A stretch of 64,000 nt of DNA, from contig NZ_JASVWB010000002.1 of assembly GCF_030287445.1 (NCBI RefSeq), positions 5,518,001 to 5,582,000 on the forward strand, given 5' to 3'. Position 1 is the first letter of the stretch; every line of letters starts with the position of its first letter. The position numbers and the translations under genes were made by a program. Source of the stretch: Streptomyces sp. ALI-76-A (GTDB lineage: Bacteria > Actinomycetota > Actinomycetes > Streptomycetales > Streptomycetaceae). Below, piece by piece: positions 8,692 through 16,430 of this stretch. The notes under the pieces were generated by a model. The model had not been told where the DNA came from. It was given only the letters and a program-made list of their open reading frames with translations, and did no database searches.

Positions 8692-10056
8692 GTGCCGTCA
8701 AGTACAACGAAGTCCCCGCGCATCGCCGTCCTCGCGGACTCGGACACCCGCTGGAAATGGGGTGCGCTGACCGCGGACCGCATCACTCCGGGCCCGCCCA
8801 TGGAAGCCGCAGCGCGCGAGGGCACGCCAGCCCGCCCCGCGCTGAGCGGATTCCTGCTGCGCGGCCGGTCCACGCCCACCGCCCGCCAACTGGAGGAGGT
8901 CGGCGTGCACGCCGACTCCCTGCGCGAGGTGACGGCCGTGGAGTTCCTGCGCGCCATGGCCGAGGAGTCGTACGACATCGTCGTGCTCGCCCTCGTCGGC
9001 GGTGGAGTGCAGGCGATGCTGCACGGCCTCAAGCGGGTGTGGGAGGGCCGCCGGAAGCGGCCCGTGGTCGTCACCGGCTATGTCGGCGTCGTCTACGAGA
9101 AGCTCGCCGACGGCCTGCTGCTACGGCACGGCGCGGACCTCGTCCTCGCCAACTCCCGCCAGGACGCGGAGCGTTTCCGCGCGGTGTACGAGGGGGTGGG
9201 CGCCGACGCCTCGTCGGTGACCGAGGTGGCGCTGCCGTTCCTCGGCGGAGCCCCCTACGCCGGTGAACACGACCCGTACACGGTGGTGTTCGCCGCCCAG
9301 CCGTCCGTACCGGACAGCCGCAAGGACCGTACGTACCTGCTGGAGCGGCTGGTCCGGCACGCGCGGCTGCACCCCGGGCGCGAGGTGCTGCTCAAGCTGC
9401 GCTCCAAGCCGGGCGAACACACCACGCACATCGAGGAGCTGCCCTACCAGAAGCTGGCACAGCGGCTCGACGCCCCGGCCAACTTCCGCATGGTGTACGG
9501 CAACATGGGCGAGGTCCTGGACCGGACCGACCTCCTGGTGACCGTCAGCTCCACGGCCGCCCTGGAGTCCCTGCACCGCCGGATCCCGACCGTCGTCCTC
9601 ACCGACCTCGGTGTCCGCGAGACGCTCGGCAACCACCACTTCGTCGGCTCCGGCTGCCTCGCCTCCTGGGACCAGCTCGACGACGGCCACCGGCCGGCGC
9701 CCGACGAGGAGTGGGTGGCCCGGCAGGGCGTCGCGGCCGTGGGTTCCCCCGCCGGGGCGGGCTCGTACGCCCACGCCTTCGACGCGGCCCGCGAACGCAT
9801 CACCAAGCTGCTCGGCCGGCCCGGCGGCCTGCCGCCGCTGACCCCGTACTACACACCCGCGACCGCGCCCGGCTATCTGCCCGGCATCCTCGCCCGCCAC
9901 CACCTCGGCCCGGACGGCACCCCGCTGCCCGGCGCCCCCGCCGCCGACAAGGAGCCGGGCCCGGTACGGCAGGTCGTGCGCCGGGCGGCGCGCGGCGCCT
10001 ACCGGCACGGCGTGCAGCGAGTCGCCCCCGTCATCCGGCGGATGGGCGAGCTGTGA
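8692..10056 (+). CDS. DUF6716-type putative glycosyltransferase
   Basis: The product is about 454 residues and starts with VPSSTTKSPRIAVLADSDTR; the GTG at 8692 is favoured over a TTG at 8671. A Rossmann-like N-terminal half ends in DIVVLALVGGG. A second half carries LLKLRSKPGEHTTH and LLVTVSSTAALESLHRRIP, which resemble the HP and Ser-Thr motifs of GT-B sialyl/CDP-glycerol-type transferases. It heads the operon with the CMP-nonulosonate synthetase and synthase, 32 bp upstream of the synthetase gene, which supports a role in transferring the activated nonulosonate. Biochemical function is not established. Confidence 0.65.
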   Translation: MPSSTTKSPRIAVLADSDTRWKWGALTADRITPGPPMEAAAREGTPARPALSGFLLRGRSTPTARQLEEVGVHADSLREVTAVEFLRAMAEESYDIVVLALVGGGVQAMLHGLKRVWEGRRKRPVVVTGYVGVVYEKLADGLLLRHGADLVLANSRQDAERFRAVYEGVGADASSVTEVALPFLGGAPYAGEHDPYTVVFAAQPSVPDSRKDRTYLLERLVRHARLHPGREVLLKLRSKPGEHTTHIEELPYQKLAQRLDAPANFRMVYGNMGEVLDRTDLLVTVSSTAALESLHRRIPTVVLTDLGVRETLGNHHFVGSGCLASWDQLDDGHRPAPDEEWVARQGVAAVGSPAGAGSYAHAFDAARERITKLLGRPGGLPPLTPYYTPATAPGYLPGILARHHLGPDGTPLPGAPAADKEPGPVRQVVRRAARGAYRHGVQRVAPVIRRMGEL

Positions 10057-10088
10057 GCCGCCCGATCCCACGCCAAGGAGCAGTTCCC

Positions 10089-11333
10089 ATGACCAACTCG
10101 CAGACGGGCCACCGGCCTTCGGTGCGCCGGGTGCTCGCGGTGATCCCCGCGCGCGGCGGCTCCAAGGGCGTGCCCGCCAAGAACCTCGCCCCCGTCGGCG
10201 GTGTCCCGCTGGTGACGCGGGCGGTGCGCGAGTGCCGCGCCACCCGGCTGGTGACGGACGTCGTGGTGTCCACCGACGACCAGGCCATCGCCGCCGCGGC
10301 CCGCCAGGCCGGCGCGGAGGTCGTGCTGCGGCCCGCCGCCATCGCCGGCGACACGGCGACCTCGGAGGCCGCGGTCCTGCACGCCATGGACGCGCACGAG
10401 GCCCTGCACGGGGCACCCGTCGACGTCGTCCTGCTGGTGCAGTGCACCAGCCCCTTCATCGCCCGCGAGGACATCGACGGGGTGGCCGGAGCGGTCGCCG
10501 ACAACGGCGCCGACACCGCGGTGACCGTGGCCCCCTTCCACGGCTTCATCTGGCGGGACGCGGACACCGAGGCCACCTCCGACGACGCCACCGGCGGCTA
10601 CGGCGTCAACCACGACAAGTCCTTCCGCCCCCGCCGCCAGGACCGCCCCCAGGACCTCCTGGAGACCGGCGCCGCCTACGCGATGGAGGCGACGGGCTTC
10701 CGCGAGCACCAGCACCGCTTCTTCGGGCACACGGAGCTCGTCCGCACGGACCCGGCCCGCGTGCTGGAGATCGACGACCCGCACGACCTCGCCCGGGCCC
10801 GGGCACTGGCGCCGCTGTTCGACGCGGACCGGCCCGGCGCCCTCCCGACCGCCGACGACATCGACGCGGTCGTCCTGGACTTCGACGGCACCCAGACCGA
10901 CGACCGGGTGCTGATCGACGCCGATGGAAAGGAGTTCGTCTCCGTGCACCGCGGGGACGGCCTCGGCATCGCCGCCCTGCGCAGGAGCGGCCTGAACATG
11001 CTGATCCTCTCCACGGAGCAGAACCCGGTCGTCGCCGCCCGGGCCCGGAAGCTCAAGCTCCCGGTCCTGCACGGCATCGACCGGAAGGACCTCGCGCTGA
11101 AGCAGTGGTGCGAGGAGCAGGGCATCGCGCCGGAGCGCGTGCTCTACGTCGGCAACGACGTCAACGACCTCCCGTGCTTCGCCCTCGTCGGCTGGCCCGT
11201 GGCGGTCGCGAGCGCCCACGACGTCGTGCGCGGCGCCGCACGCGCGGTCACCACCGTCCCCGGTGGCGACGGCGCGATCCGAGAGATCGCCAGCTGGATC
11301 CTCGGCCCCTCTCTCGACTCCCTCAACAAGTAA
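10089..11333 (+). CDS. CMP-nonulosonate (sialic acid/Kdn) synthetase fused to HAD phosphatase
   Basis: The product is 414 residues with two domains. Residues about 12-245 are an acylneuraminate cytidylyltransferase (NeuA) domain with the hallmark IPARGGSKGVPAKN and VDVVLLVQCTSPF. Residues about 255-410 are a KdsC-like HAD phosphatase: the DFDGTQTDD nucleophile motif, the STE motif, a conserved lysine region (HGIDRKD) and YVGNDVND. Animal CMAS proteins have the same order. The pairing suggests the enzyme removes the 9-phosphate of a nonulosonate phosphate and activates the free sugar with CTP. A good ribosome site (AAGGAG) precedes the ATG. The neuB-like gene follows after 14 bp. Confidence 0.9.
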   Translation: MTNSQTGHRPSVRRVLAVIPARGGSKGVPAKNLAPVGGVPLVTRAVRECRATRLVTDVVVSTDDQAIAAAARQAGAEVVLRPAAIAGDTATSEAAVLHAMDAHEALHGAPVDVVLLVQCTSPFIAREDIDGVAGAVADNGADTAVTVAPFHGFIWRDADTEATSDDATGGYGVNHDKSFRPRRQDRPQDLLETGAAYAMEATGFREHQHRFFGHTELVRTDPARVLEIDDPHDLARARALAPLFDADRPGALPTADDIDAVVLDFDGTQTDDRVLIDADGKEFVSVHRGDGLGIAALRRSGLNMLILSTEQNPVVAARARKLKLPVLHGIDRKDLALKQWCEEQGIAPERVLYVGNDVNDLPCFALVGWPVAVASAHDVVRGAARAVTTVPGGDGAIREIASWILGPSLDSLNK

Positions 11334-11347
11334 GGACAGTTCCCGCC

Positions 11348-12286
11348 ATGAGCACCAACTCCCGTCTGCGTCAGTTCGGTTCGAAGACCGCCGGCCCGGG
11401 TCGCCCCGTCTACATCTGCGGCGAGATCGGCATCAACCACAACGGCGAGCTGGAGAACGCCTTCAAGCTCATCGACGTGGCCGCCGAGGCCGGCTGTGAC
11501 GCCGTCAAGTTCCAGAAGCGCACGCCCGAGATCTGCACCCCGCGCGACCAGTGGGACATCGAGCGCGACACCCCCTGGGGCCGCATGACGTACATCGACT
11601 ACCGCCACCGCGTGGAGTTCGGCGAGGACGAGTACCGGCAGATCGACGCGCACTGCAAGGAGAAGGGGATCGCCTGGTTCGCCTCCCCGTGGGACACCGA
11701 GGCCGTCGCCTTCCTGGAGAAGTTCGACGTCCCCGCCCACAAGGTGGCCTCCGCCTCCCTGACCGACGACGAGCTGCTGCGCGAGCTGCGCGCCACCGGC
11801 CGCACGGTCATCCTCTCCACCGGCATGTCGACCCCGAAGCAGATCCGCCACGCGGTGGAGGTCCTCGGCAGCGACAACATCCTGCTCTGCCACGCCACCT
11901 CGACGTACCCGGCCAAGGCCGAGGAGCTCAACCTCCGGGTGATCAACACCCTCCAGGCCGAGTACCCGAACGTCCCGATCGGCTACTCCGGCCACGAGAC
12001 GGGCCTGCAGACCACCCTCGCGGCGGTCGCCCTCGGCGCCACCTTCGTCGAGCGCCACATCACCCTGGACCGCGCGATGTGGGGCTCCGACCAGGCCGCC
12101 TCCGTCGAGCCGCAGGGCCTCACGCGTCTGGTGCGCGACATCCGCACCATCGAGGCCTCCCTCGGCGACGGCGTCAAGAAGGTCTACGAGTCCGAGCTCG
12201 GCCCGATGAAGAAGCTGCGCCGCGTCAGCGGTGTCGTCGCCGAGGCGGAGATCGCCGCGGCGGCGGGCGAGCCGGTCTCGGTCTGA
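11348..12286 (+). CDS. NeuB-type N-acetylneuraminate/Kdn(-9-phosphate) synthase, short form
   Basis: The product is 312 residues. The TIM-barrel synthase domain is complete: CGEIGINHNGELENAFKLID, DAVKFQKRTPE, WFASPWDTEAV, KVASASLTDDELL, ILSTGMSTPKQI, LLCHATSTYPA, IGYSGHETGLQ and GATFVERHITLDR are all family hallmarks. It condenses phosphoenolpyruvate with mannose, ManNAc or their 6-phosphate. The usual C-terminal SAF (antifreeze-like) domain of about 60 residues is absent: the protein stops soon after the KLRR segment. The fused phosphatase next door suggests a phosphorylated substrate. It lies in an operon between the synthetase and a transferase-like gene. Confidence 0.9.
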   Translation: MSTNSRLRQFGSKTAGPGRPVYICGEIGINHNGELENAFKLIDVAAEAGCDAVKFQKRTPEICTPRDQWDIERDTPWGRMTYIDYRHRVEFGEDEYRQIDAHCKEKGIAWFASPWDTEAVAFLEKFDVPAHKVASASLTDDELLRELRATGRTVILSTGMSTPKQIRHAVEVLGSDNILLCHATSTYPAKAEELNLRVINTLQAEYPNVPIGYSGHETGLQTTLAAVALGATFVERHITLDRAMWGSDQAASVEPQGLTRLVRDIRTIEASLGDGVKKVYESELGPMKKLRRVSGVVAEAEIAAAAGEPVSV

Positions 12287-12333
12287 CCCCCACCCACCAG
12301 AGCATCACTCACGACGGGACGGTCGTTTCGTAG

Positions 12334-13422
12334 ATGAGCCGCCGCGCCGGATCCGCCGGCCCCCGCACCCTCGCCTTCGTGGAGAGTCCGGTACAGCTGC
12401 TGAACGTGCTGGAGTGGGCGCACGAGCACGCCCGCACGCGGGAGCACGAGGACGCACCCGGCGCGGGGCTCACCCTCGTCGTCCTGTCCCCGATCGACCC
12501 CATGACCCGCGGCCAACTGCGCCGCATGGCCGAACTCGCCCGCGAGGAGGGCCACGAGGTCCGCTGGGAGGAGGCGCGGGGTGGTGCCATGGCCCCGTTC
12601 CAGACCATCGGCGGCCTGACCGGGATGCTCCGGCGGGCCGACCGGGTCGTCCTCGGCGACCCCTTCTCCCGCTACGTCCAGCTGCTGCTGACGATCACCC
12701 GCGCCCGCGACCTGGTCGTGGTCGACGACGGCACGGCGACCATGGAGTTCGTCGCCCAGCTGGCCAGCGGTGAGCGCCTGGTCCGCTGGCACCGCAAGGG
12801 CGGCCGGCCCGGTCCCCGGGACCTGGTCTTCGCGCCGGTGTCGTCGGTGGCCCGCAGGCGGCTGACGCCGAGCGAGGACCACCGGGTGGAGATCTTCTCC
12901 TCCATGCCGATGGAGGAGCCCCCGGCCGGGGTCACGGTCACCGCGAACACCTTCGCCTGGACACGCGGCCGGTTCGGCCCGCCCCGGATCACCAAGGGCG
13001 CCGACATGGTCGGCACCTCACTGGTGGAGACGGGGGTCGTCGACACCGACCGCTATCTGGAGGCCGTCCAGTCCCTGGCGAAGACGCACGGGGCGACCCG
13101 GTACTTCGCCCACCGCCGCGAGAGCACGGAGAAGCTCCACCGGCTGGCCGTGGAATCGGGACTGGAGATCGTCCGCCCCGACCTCCCCCTGGAACTGATC
13201 GCCCGCCGCGGCCCGGTCGGCCGGACGATCCTCAGCTTCCCCTCGACCGTGGTCCACACCCTCCCGCTGGCCCTGGCCGGCACGGAGGTACGGGTCGCGG
13301 TCTGCGACATCGACCCCGACTGGCTCACCGACAAGGCCTCCCCGCGGGCCCAGGGCTTCCTGTCCGGCGTGACGGGCACGGCCCGCGACGTCCACCGCCT
13401 GTCGGCGGTCACGGCGGTCTAG
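12334..13422 (+). CDS. Putative sialyltransferase-like glycosyltransferase
   Basis: The product is 362 residues of an unassigned family. LAFVESPVQLLNVLEWA at the N-terminus, DLVVVDDGTATMEFVAQL in the middle and ILSFPSTVVHTLPLAL near the end have the order of the D/E-D-G and Ser-Ser/Thr motifs seen in GT52/polysialyltransferase-like enzymes. A recognisable HP motif is missing (YFAHRRES stands in that place). It ends the nonulosonate operon, 47 bp after the synthase gene, so use of the CMP-nonulosonate donor is a reasonable inference. Its stop codon overlaps a strong hairpin. Confidence 0.5.
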   Translation: MSRRAGSAGPRTLAFVESPVQLLNVLEWAHEHARTREHEDAPGAGLTLVVLSPIDPMTRGQLRRMAELAREEGHEVRWEEARGGAMAPFQTIGGLTGMLRRADRVVLGDPFSRYVQLLLTITRARDLVVVDDGTATMEFVAQLASGERLVRWHRKGGRPGPRDLVFAPVSSVARRRLTPSEDHRVEIFSSMPMEEPPAGVTVTANTFAWTRGRFGPPRITKGADMVGTSLVETGVVDTDRYLEAVQSLAKTHGATRYFAHRRESTEKLHRLAVESGLEIVRPDLPLELIARRGPVGRTILSFPSTVVHTLPLALAGTEVRVAVCDIDPDWLTDKASPRAQGFLSGVTGTARDVHRLSAVTAV

Positions 13423-13475
13423 TGCCGCGGCAGGCAACGTTTGCGCGACGGGGCGAACGTTGCCTGCCACGGCAC
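13422..13475. terminator. Bidirectional terminator hairpin after the nonulosonate operon
   Basis: Two 20-nt arms (13422-13441 and 13456-13475) are complementary with one mismatch and enclose a 14-nt loop. The left arm includes the last base of the preceding stop codon. It lies between convergent genes, the methyltransferase ending at 13652. The remaining bases 13476-13651 show nothing further. Confidence 0.7.
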
Positions 13476-13651
13476 AAGCAGACGGACGCCTGCGCACGGG
13501 TGCCAGGGACCAGTGACCCGGTCGCGCTCCGGGCGGCGGCGCCCGTGGCCGGCGTCATCCCGGGGCTTCCGAGGGCGGACCAGCGGACCGTACGGCCGGT
13601 CCGTCGGGTCCGGGCCGAGCGCCCCGCCCTCCGCGGGCGCGCCACCACGCC

Positions 13652-14311
13652 TCACGCGGGCTTGTCGGCGAGGAGGTAGGCGCGCGGGCGGGTCTCGTCC
13701 CCGTACGGTTCGCGCAGCAGCCGGACCCGCGTCCGCAGGCCCGCCTCGGCGAGGTGGCCGGCCACGGTCTGTGGCGTACGCCAGTAGTGGTCGAGCGAGA
13801 TCTGCCGGCCGAAGCGCTCCGCCAGGTGCAGGCGCTCCTCCTTGTCGCCCGACTGGAAGGCGAGCAGGACCTGCCCGCCGGGCGCCAGCACGCGACGGAA
13901 CCCGGCGAACGCCCCGGGCAGGTGCGCGTCGGGCACGTGGATGATCGAGTCCAGGGCGACGATCCCGCCGAGGGACCCGTCCGGCAGGTCCAGGGCCGTC
14001 AGGGAACCCACGTGGAAGCGCAGCTCGGGGTGGGCCCGGCGGGCCGGCTCCACCATCCGCGGCGAGACGTCGACCCCGAAGACCGGCAGACCGAGCGCGT
14101 GCAGCCGGGCGGTCACGTGTCCGGGCCCGCTGCCCAGGTCGGCCACGGAAGCGGTGCCCCCCGCCCGCACCAGCTCGGCGAACGTGCCGAGCAGCCCGCG
14201 CTCCAGCGGTCTGTCGCCCAGCCCGTCGGGGTGGTGCGCGCCGTACAGGCCGGCGACGGCGTCGTACGAGCTGCGGGTGGCCGCTATGAACTCCGGATCC
14301 TGAGCACTCAC
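13652..14311 (-). CDS. Class I SAM-dependent methyltransferase
   Basis: The product is 219 residues. SVADLGSGPGHVTARL is SAM-binding motif I, FGVDVSPRMV is motif II, and GGIVALDSIIHVPD and VLAPGGQVLLAFQ are the following strands of the methyltransferase-11 type fold. No transmembrane or extra domain is present. The substrate cannot be read from the sequence. It stands alone, converging on the nonulosonate operon. The upstream region carries an 11-bp direct repeat. Confidence 0.85.
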   Translation of the reverse strand: MSAQDPEFIAATRSSYDAVAGLYGAHHPDGLGDRPLERGLLGTFAELVRAGGTASVADLGSGPGHVTARLHALGLPVFGVDVSPRMVEPARRAHPELRFHVGSLTALDLPDGSLGGIVALDSIIHVPDAHLPGAFAGFRRVLAPGGQVLLAFQSGDKEERLHLAERFGRQISLDHYWRTPQTVAGHLAEAGLRTRVRLLREPYGDETRPRAYLLADKPA

Positions 14312-14784
14312 GCTGCCGCACCCTAGCCGCGCCGCCGAAGCACCGCTCGCGCTTCGGCTGACGGCCGCCGGACGGTCACCGGGCGGTCACCGGACAACCG
14401 CCGGAGCAGAGGTGGAGCGGAGGTGGAGCGCGAGGCAAAGTGTGGTCTCGTACACACCGCCCCGGATCACGACGAACGGTCACAGGACTCCCGATCAGGG
14501 CATTGACCTGGGCTTTCGCCGGATCGCGGGGGGTCGGCGCGGCCCCTCGCGACCACCACCCCCGATCGTCCGACAGATGAACACAGGGGCTTCTTCTTGG
14601 TCAGGCGTGGTATCCGTGGAGGAAGGGTTGGTGTCACACGGCACGCACTCCGCCGGAAAATCGGCGAGTGTACCCATCCCGAACGGTACATATGCGTCCG
14701 GCGGTCAGATTTTCTTCCCCTAACGGGCTGATCTTTTGTTGATCGAGGGTCAGTTGACCGGTCGGGCGTCCTACCCTTCAGAGG
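14312..14784. other. Intergenic region with a direct repeat (473 bp)
   Basis: This is the divergent spacer between the methyltransferase and amidohydrolase genes. The clearest element is a pair of GGTCACCGG repeats at 14374-14393. A TTGACC box lies at 14754-14759, upstream of the amidohydrolase, but without a convincing -10. No gene with normal codon use is seen. Confidence 0.5.
14374..14395. promoter_or_regulatory. Tandem 11-bp repeat resembling a PhoP / AfsQ1 / GlnR-type site
   Basis: GGTCACCGGGC is followed directly by GGTCACCGGAC. Read as GTCAC-N6-GTCAC it also fits the GTnAC-N6-GTnAC pattern reported for AfsQ1, and the 11-bp period fits PhoP boxes. The motif is short, so a chance match is possible. 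Confidence 0.35.
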
Positions 14785-16044
14785 GTGAAGCAATTGATGT
14801 CCCTAGAGTCCGAGGCCGATCTTCCCGGGGAAGCCCTGCTTCCCGGAGCGCTGCCCGAGGCGCTCCGTGCCGAGCTCGTCGCCTTCCGCCGCGACCTGCA
14901 CATGCACCCCGAGCTGGGCAACCAGGAGTTCCGCACCACGGCGGCGATCAAGGAGCGGCTGGAGAAGGCGGGCCTGAAGCCGCGCGTCCTGCCCGTCGGC
15001 ACCGGGCTCGTGTGTGACATCGGCGAGTGGGACGAGGGCCGGCCCATGCTCGCCCTCCGCGCCGACATCGACGGCCTGCCCATCCCGGACATGAAGACCG
15101 AGTGCCCGTACCGCTCCACCGTGCCGGACCGGGCCCACGCCTGCGGCCACGACGTCCACACGACCGTCGTGCTCGGTGCCGGACTGGTGCTCGCGGACCT
15201 GCACCGGCAGGGCCTGCTGCCCCGGCCGGTGCGGCTGATCTTCCAGCCCGCCGAGGAGGTGCTGCCCGGCGGCGCCGCCGACGCCATCGACTGCGGGGTA
15301 CTCGAAGGCGTCGGACAGATGATCGCCGTGCACTGCGACCCCCGGGTCGACGCCGGACGGATCGGACTGCGCGCGGGCGCCATCACCTCCGCCTGCGACC
15401 GGCTGGAGATCTCCCTCGCCGGACCCGGCGGACACACCGCCCGCCCCCATCTGACGACCGACCTGGTCACCGCCGCCGCCCGGGTGGTCACCGACGTGCC
15501 CGCGCTCGTCGCCCGCCGCATCGACACCCGCGCCGGACTCGCCGTGACCTGGGGCCGGATCGAGTCGGGCCACGCCCCGAACGTGATCCCGCAGCGCGCC
15601 GAGCTCGCCGGGACCGTGCGCTGCCTGGACATCGACGCCTGGCGGGACGCGCCCGACATCGTGGTCGCCGCGATCGACGAGGTCGCCAACCTGCACCGGG
15701 CCAAGTCGGAGATCAACTACGTGCGCGGAGTCCCGCCCGTGGTCAACGACCCCGAGGTCACCGAGCTGCTCCGGGACGCCATGACGGCACGCCGGGGCGC
15801 CGACTCCGTGGAGAGCACCGTGCAGAGCCTCGGCGGCGAGGACTTCTCCTGGTACCTCCAGCACGTGCCCGGCGCCATGGCCCGCCTGGGCGTGCGCACC
15901 CCCGGCGAGCGGACCGTGCGCGATCTTCACCAGGGCGACTTCGACGCTGACGAGTCCGCGATCAAGGTGGGCGTGGAACTGTTCACGGCGGCCGCGCTGA
16001 TCGACGCCGGTCTGCGGCTCCCGTCCCCCGCGCCGGCCGTCTAG
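14785..16044 (+). CDS. M20 family amidohydrolase
   Basis: The product is 419 residues. Metal-binding and family motifs are intact: HMHPELGNQEFRTT, ALRADIDGLPI, RAHACGHDVHTT with the metal-ligating His/Asp, FQPAEEVLPGGA with the catalytic glutamates and the dimerisation-domain loop GPGGHTARPH. Members of this M20D group remove acyl groups from amino acids or conjugates. GTG at 14785 or ATG at 14797 could start it; GAGGG at 14781 suits the latter. It precedes the nucleoside-uptake genes but ends in its own hairpin, so it is likely a separate unit. Substrate unknown. Confidence 0.85.
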   Translation: MKQLMSLESEADLPGEALLPGALPEALRAELVAFRRDLHMHPELGNQEFRTTAAIKERLEKAGLKPRVLPVGTGLVCDIGEWDEGRPMLALRADIDGLPIPDMKTECPYRSTVPDRAHACGHDVHTTVVLGAGLVLADLHRQGLLPRPVRLIFQPAEEVLPGGAADAIDCGVLEGVGQMIAVHCDPRVDAGRIGLRAGAITSACDRLEISLAGPGGHTARPHLTTDLVTAAARVVTDVPALVARRIDTRAGLAVTWGRIESGHAPNVIPQRAELAGTVRCLDIDAWRDAPDIVVAAIDEVANLHRAKSEINYVRGVPPVVNDPEVTELLRDAMTARRGADSVESTVQSLGGEDFSWYLQHVPGAMARLGVRTPGERTVRDLHQGDFDADESAIKVGVELFTAAALIDAGLRLPSPAPAV

Positions 16045-16136
16045 TACCGGGACCCGGGCTCGCGCCGGCCGGGCGGTAGGGGGCCGCGCTCCGACGGGCG
16101 GCACCGGGGCCGTGCTCCGGACGTCCGCCACCCGCG

Positions 16137-16174
16137 CTCGGCTCCGCTCCGGTTGCGACCGGGGCGGAGCCGAG
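16137..16174 (+). terminator. Terminator hairpin after the amidohydrolase gene
   Basis: The arms CTCGGCTCCGC (16137-16147) and GCGGAGCCGAG (16164-16174) pair perfectly. An inner CCGGT/ACCGG stem and a TGCG loop follow, giving about 17 paired positions including one T-G. It lies 93 bp after the stop. Confidence 0.7.
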
Positions 16175-16430
16175 GGAATCTGGGCCCGTGGCGCTCGGAC
16201 AGGCGCGTCATCACGCTGCGGGCGCCCCAGGTGTACGGACAGTCGGGGAACCCGAAGGGTGCAATGTCACAACAGCACCTTTCGCTCCGGTGGTTCACAG
16301 GGACGTAACCGGCCATCGGCACGAATGGATAACGGCCACGCAAAGCCCCGTTCCCAGGAGTGTCTACGCGCGTTACTCTGCGCCGAACTCAGCACCCACT
16401 GCGGGGCTTTGGAGAATGGGGAACTTCGAG
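16175..16430 (+). other. 5' region of the first BMP lipoprotein gene
   Basis: With the hairpin just upstream, this completes the 386-bp gap before the first lipoprotein gene. It holds the palindromic operator at 16364-16375 and a promoter at 16351-16379. I see no coding sequence; an open frame running through it from 16188 lacks normal residue content. Confidence 0.5.
16351..16379 (+). promoter_or_regulatory. Promoter with nucleoside-regulon operator, first BMP lipoprotein gene
   Basis: TTCCCA (16351-16356), a 17-bp spacer and TACTCT (16374-16379) form a plausible promoter. The core ACGCGCGT at 16366-16373 fills the downstream end of the spacer and sits in CTACGCGCGTTA, a 10/12 match to the full palindrome. 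The second lipoprotein gene has the same arrangement. A repressor here would block RNA polymerase. Confidence 0.6.
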
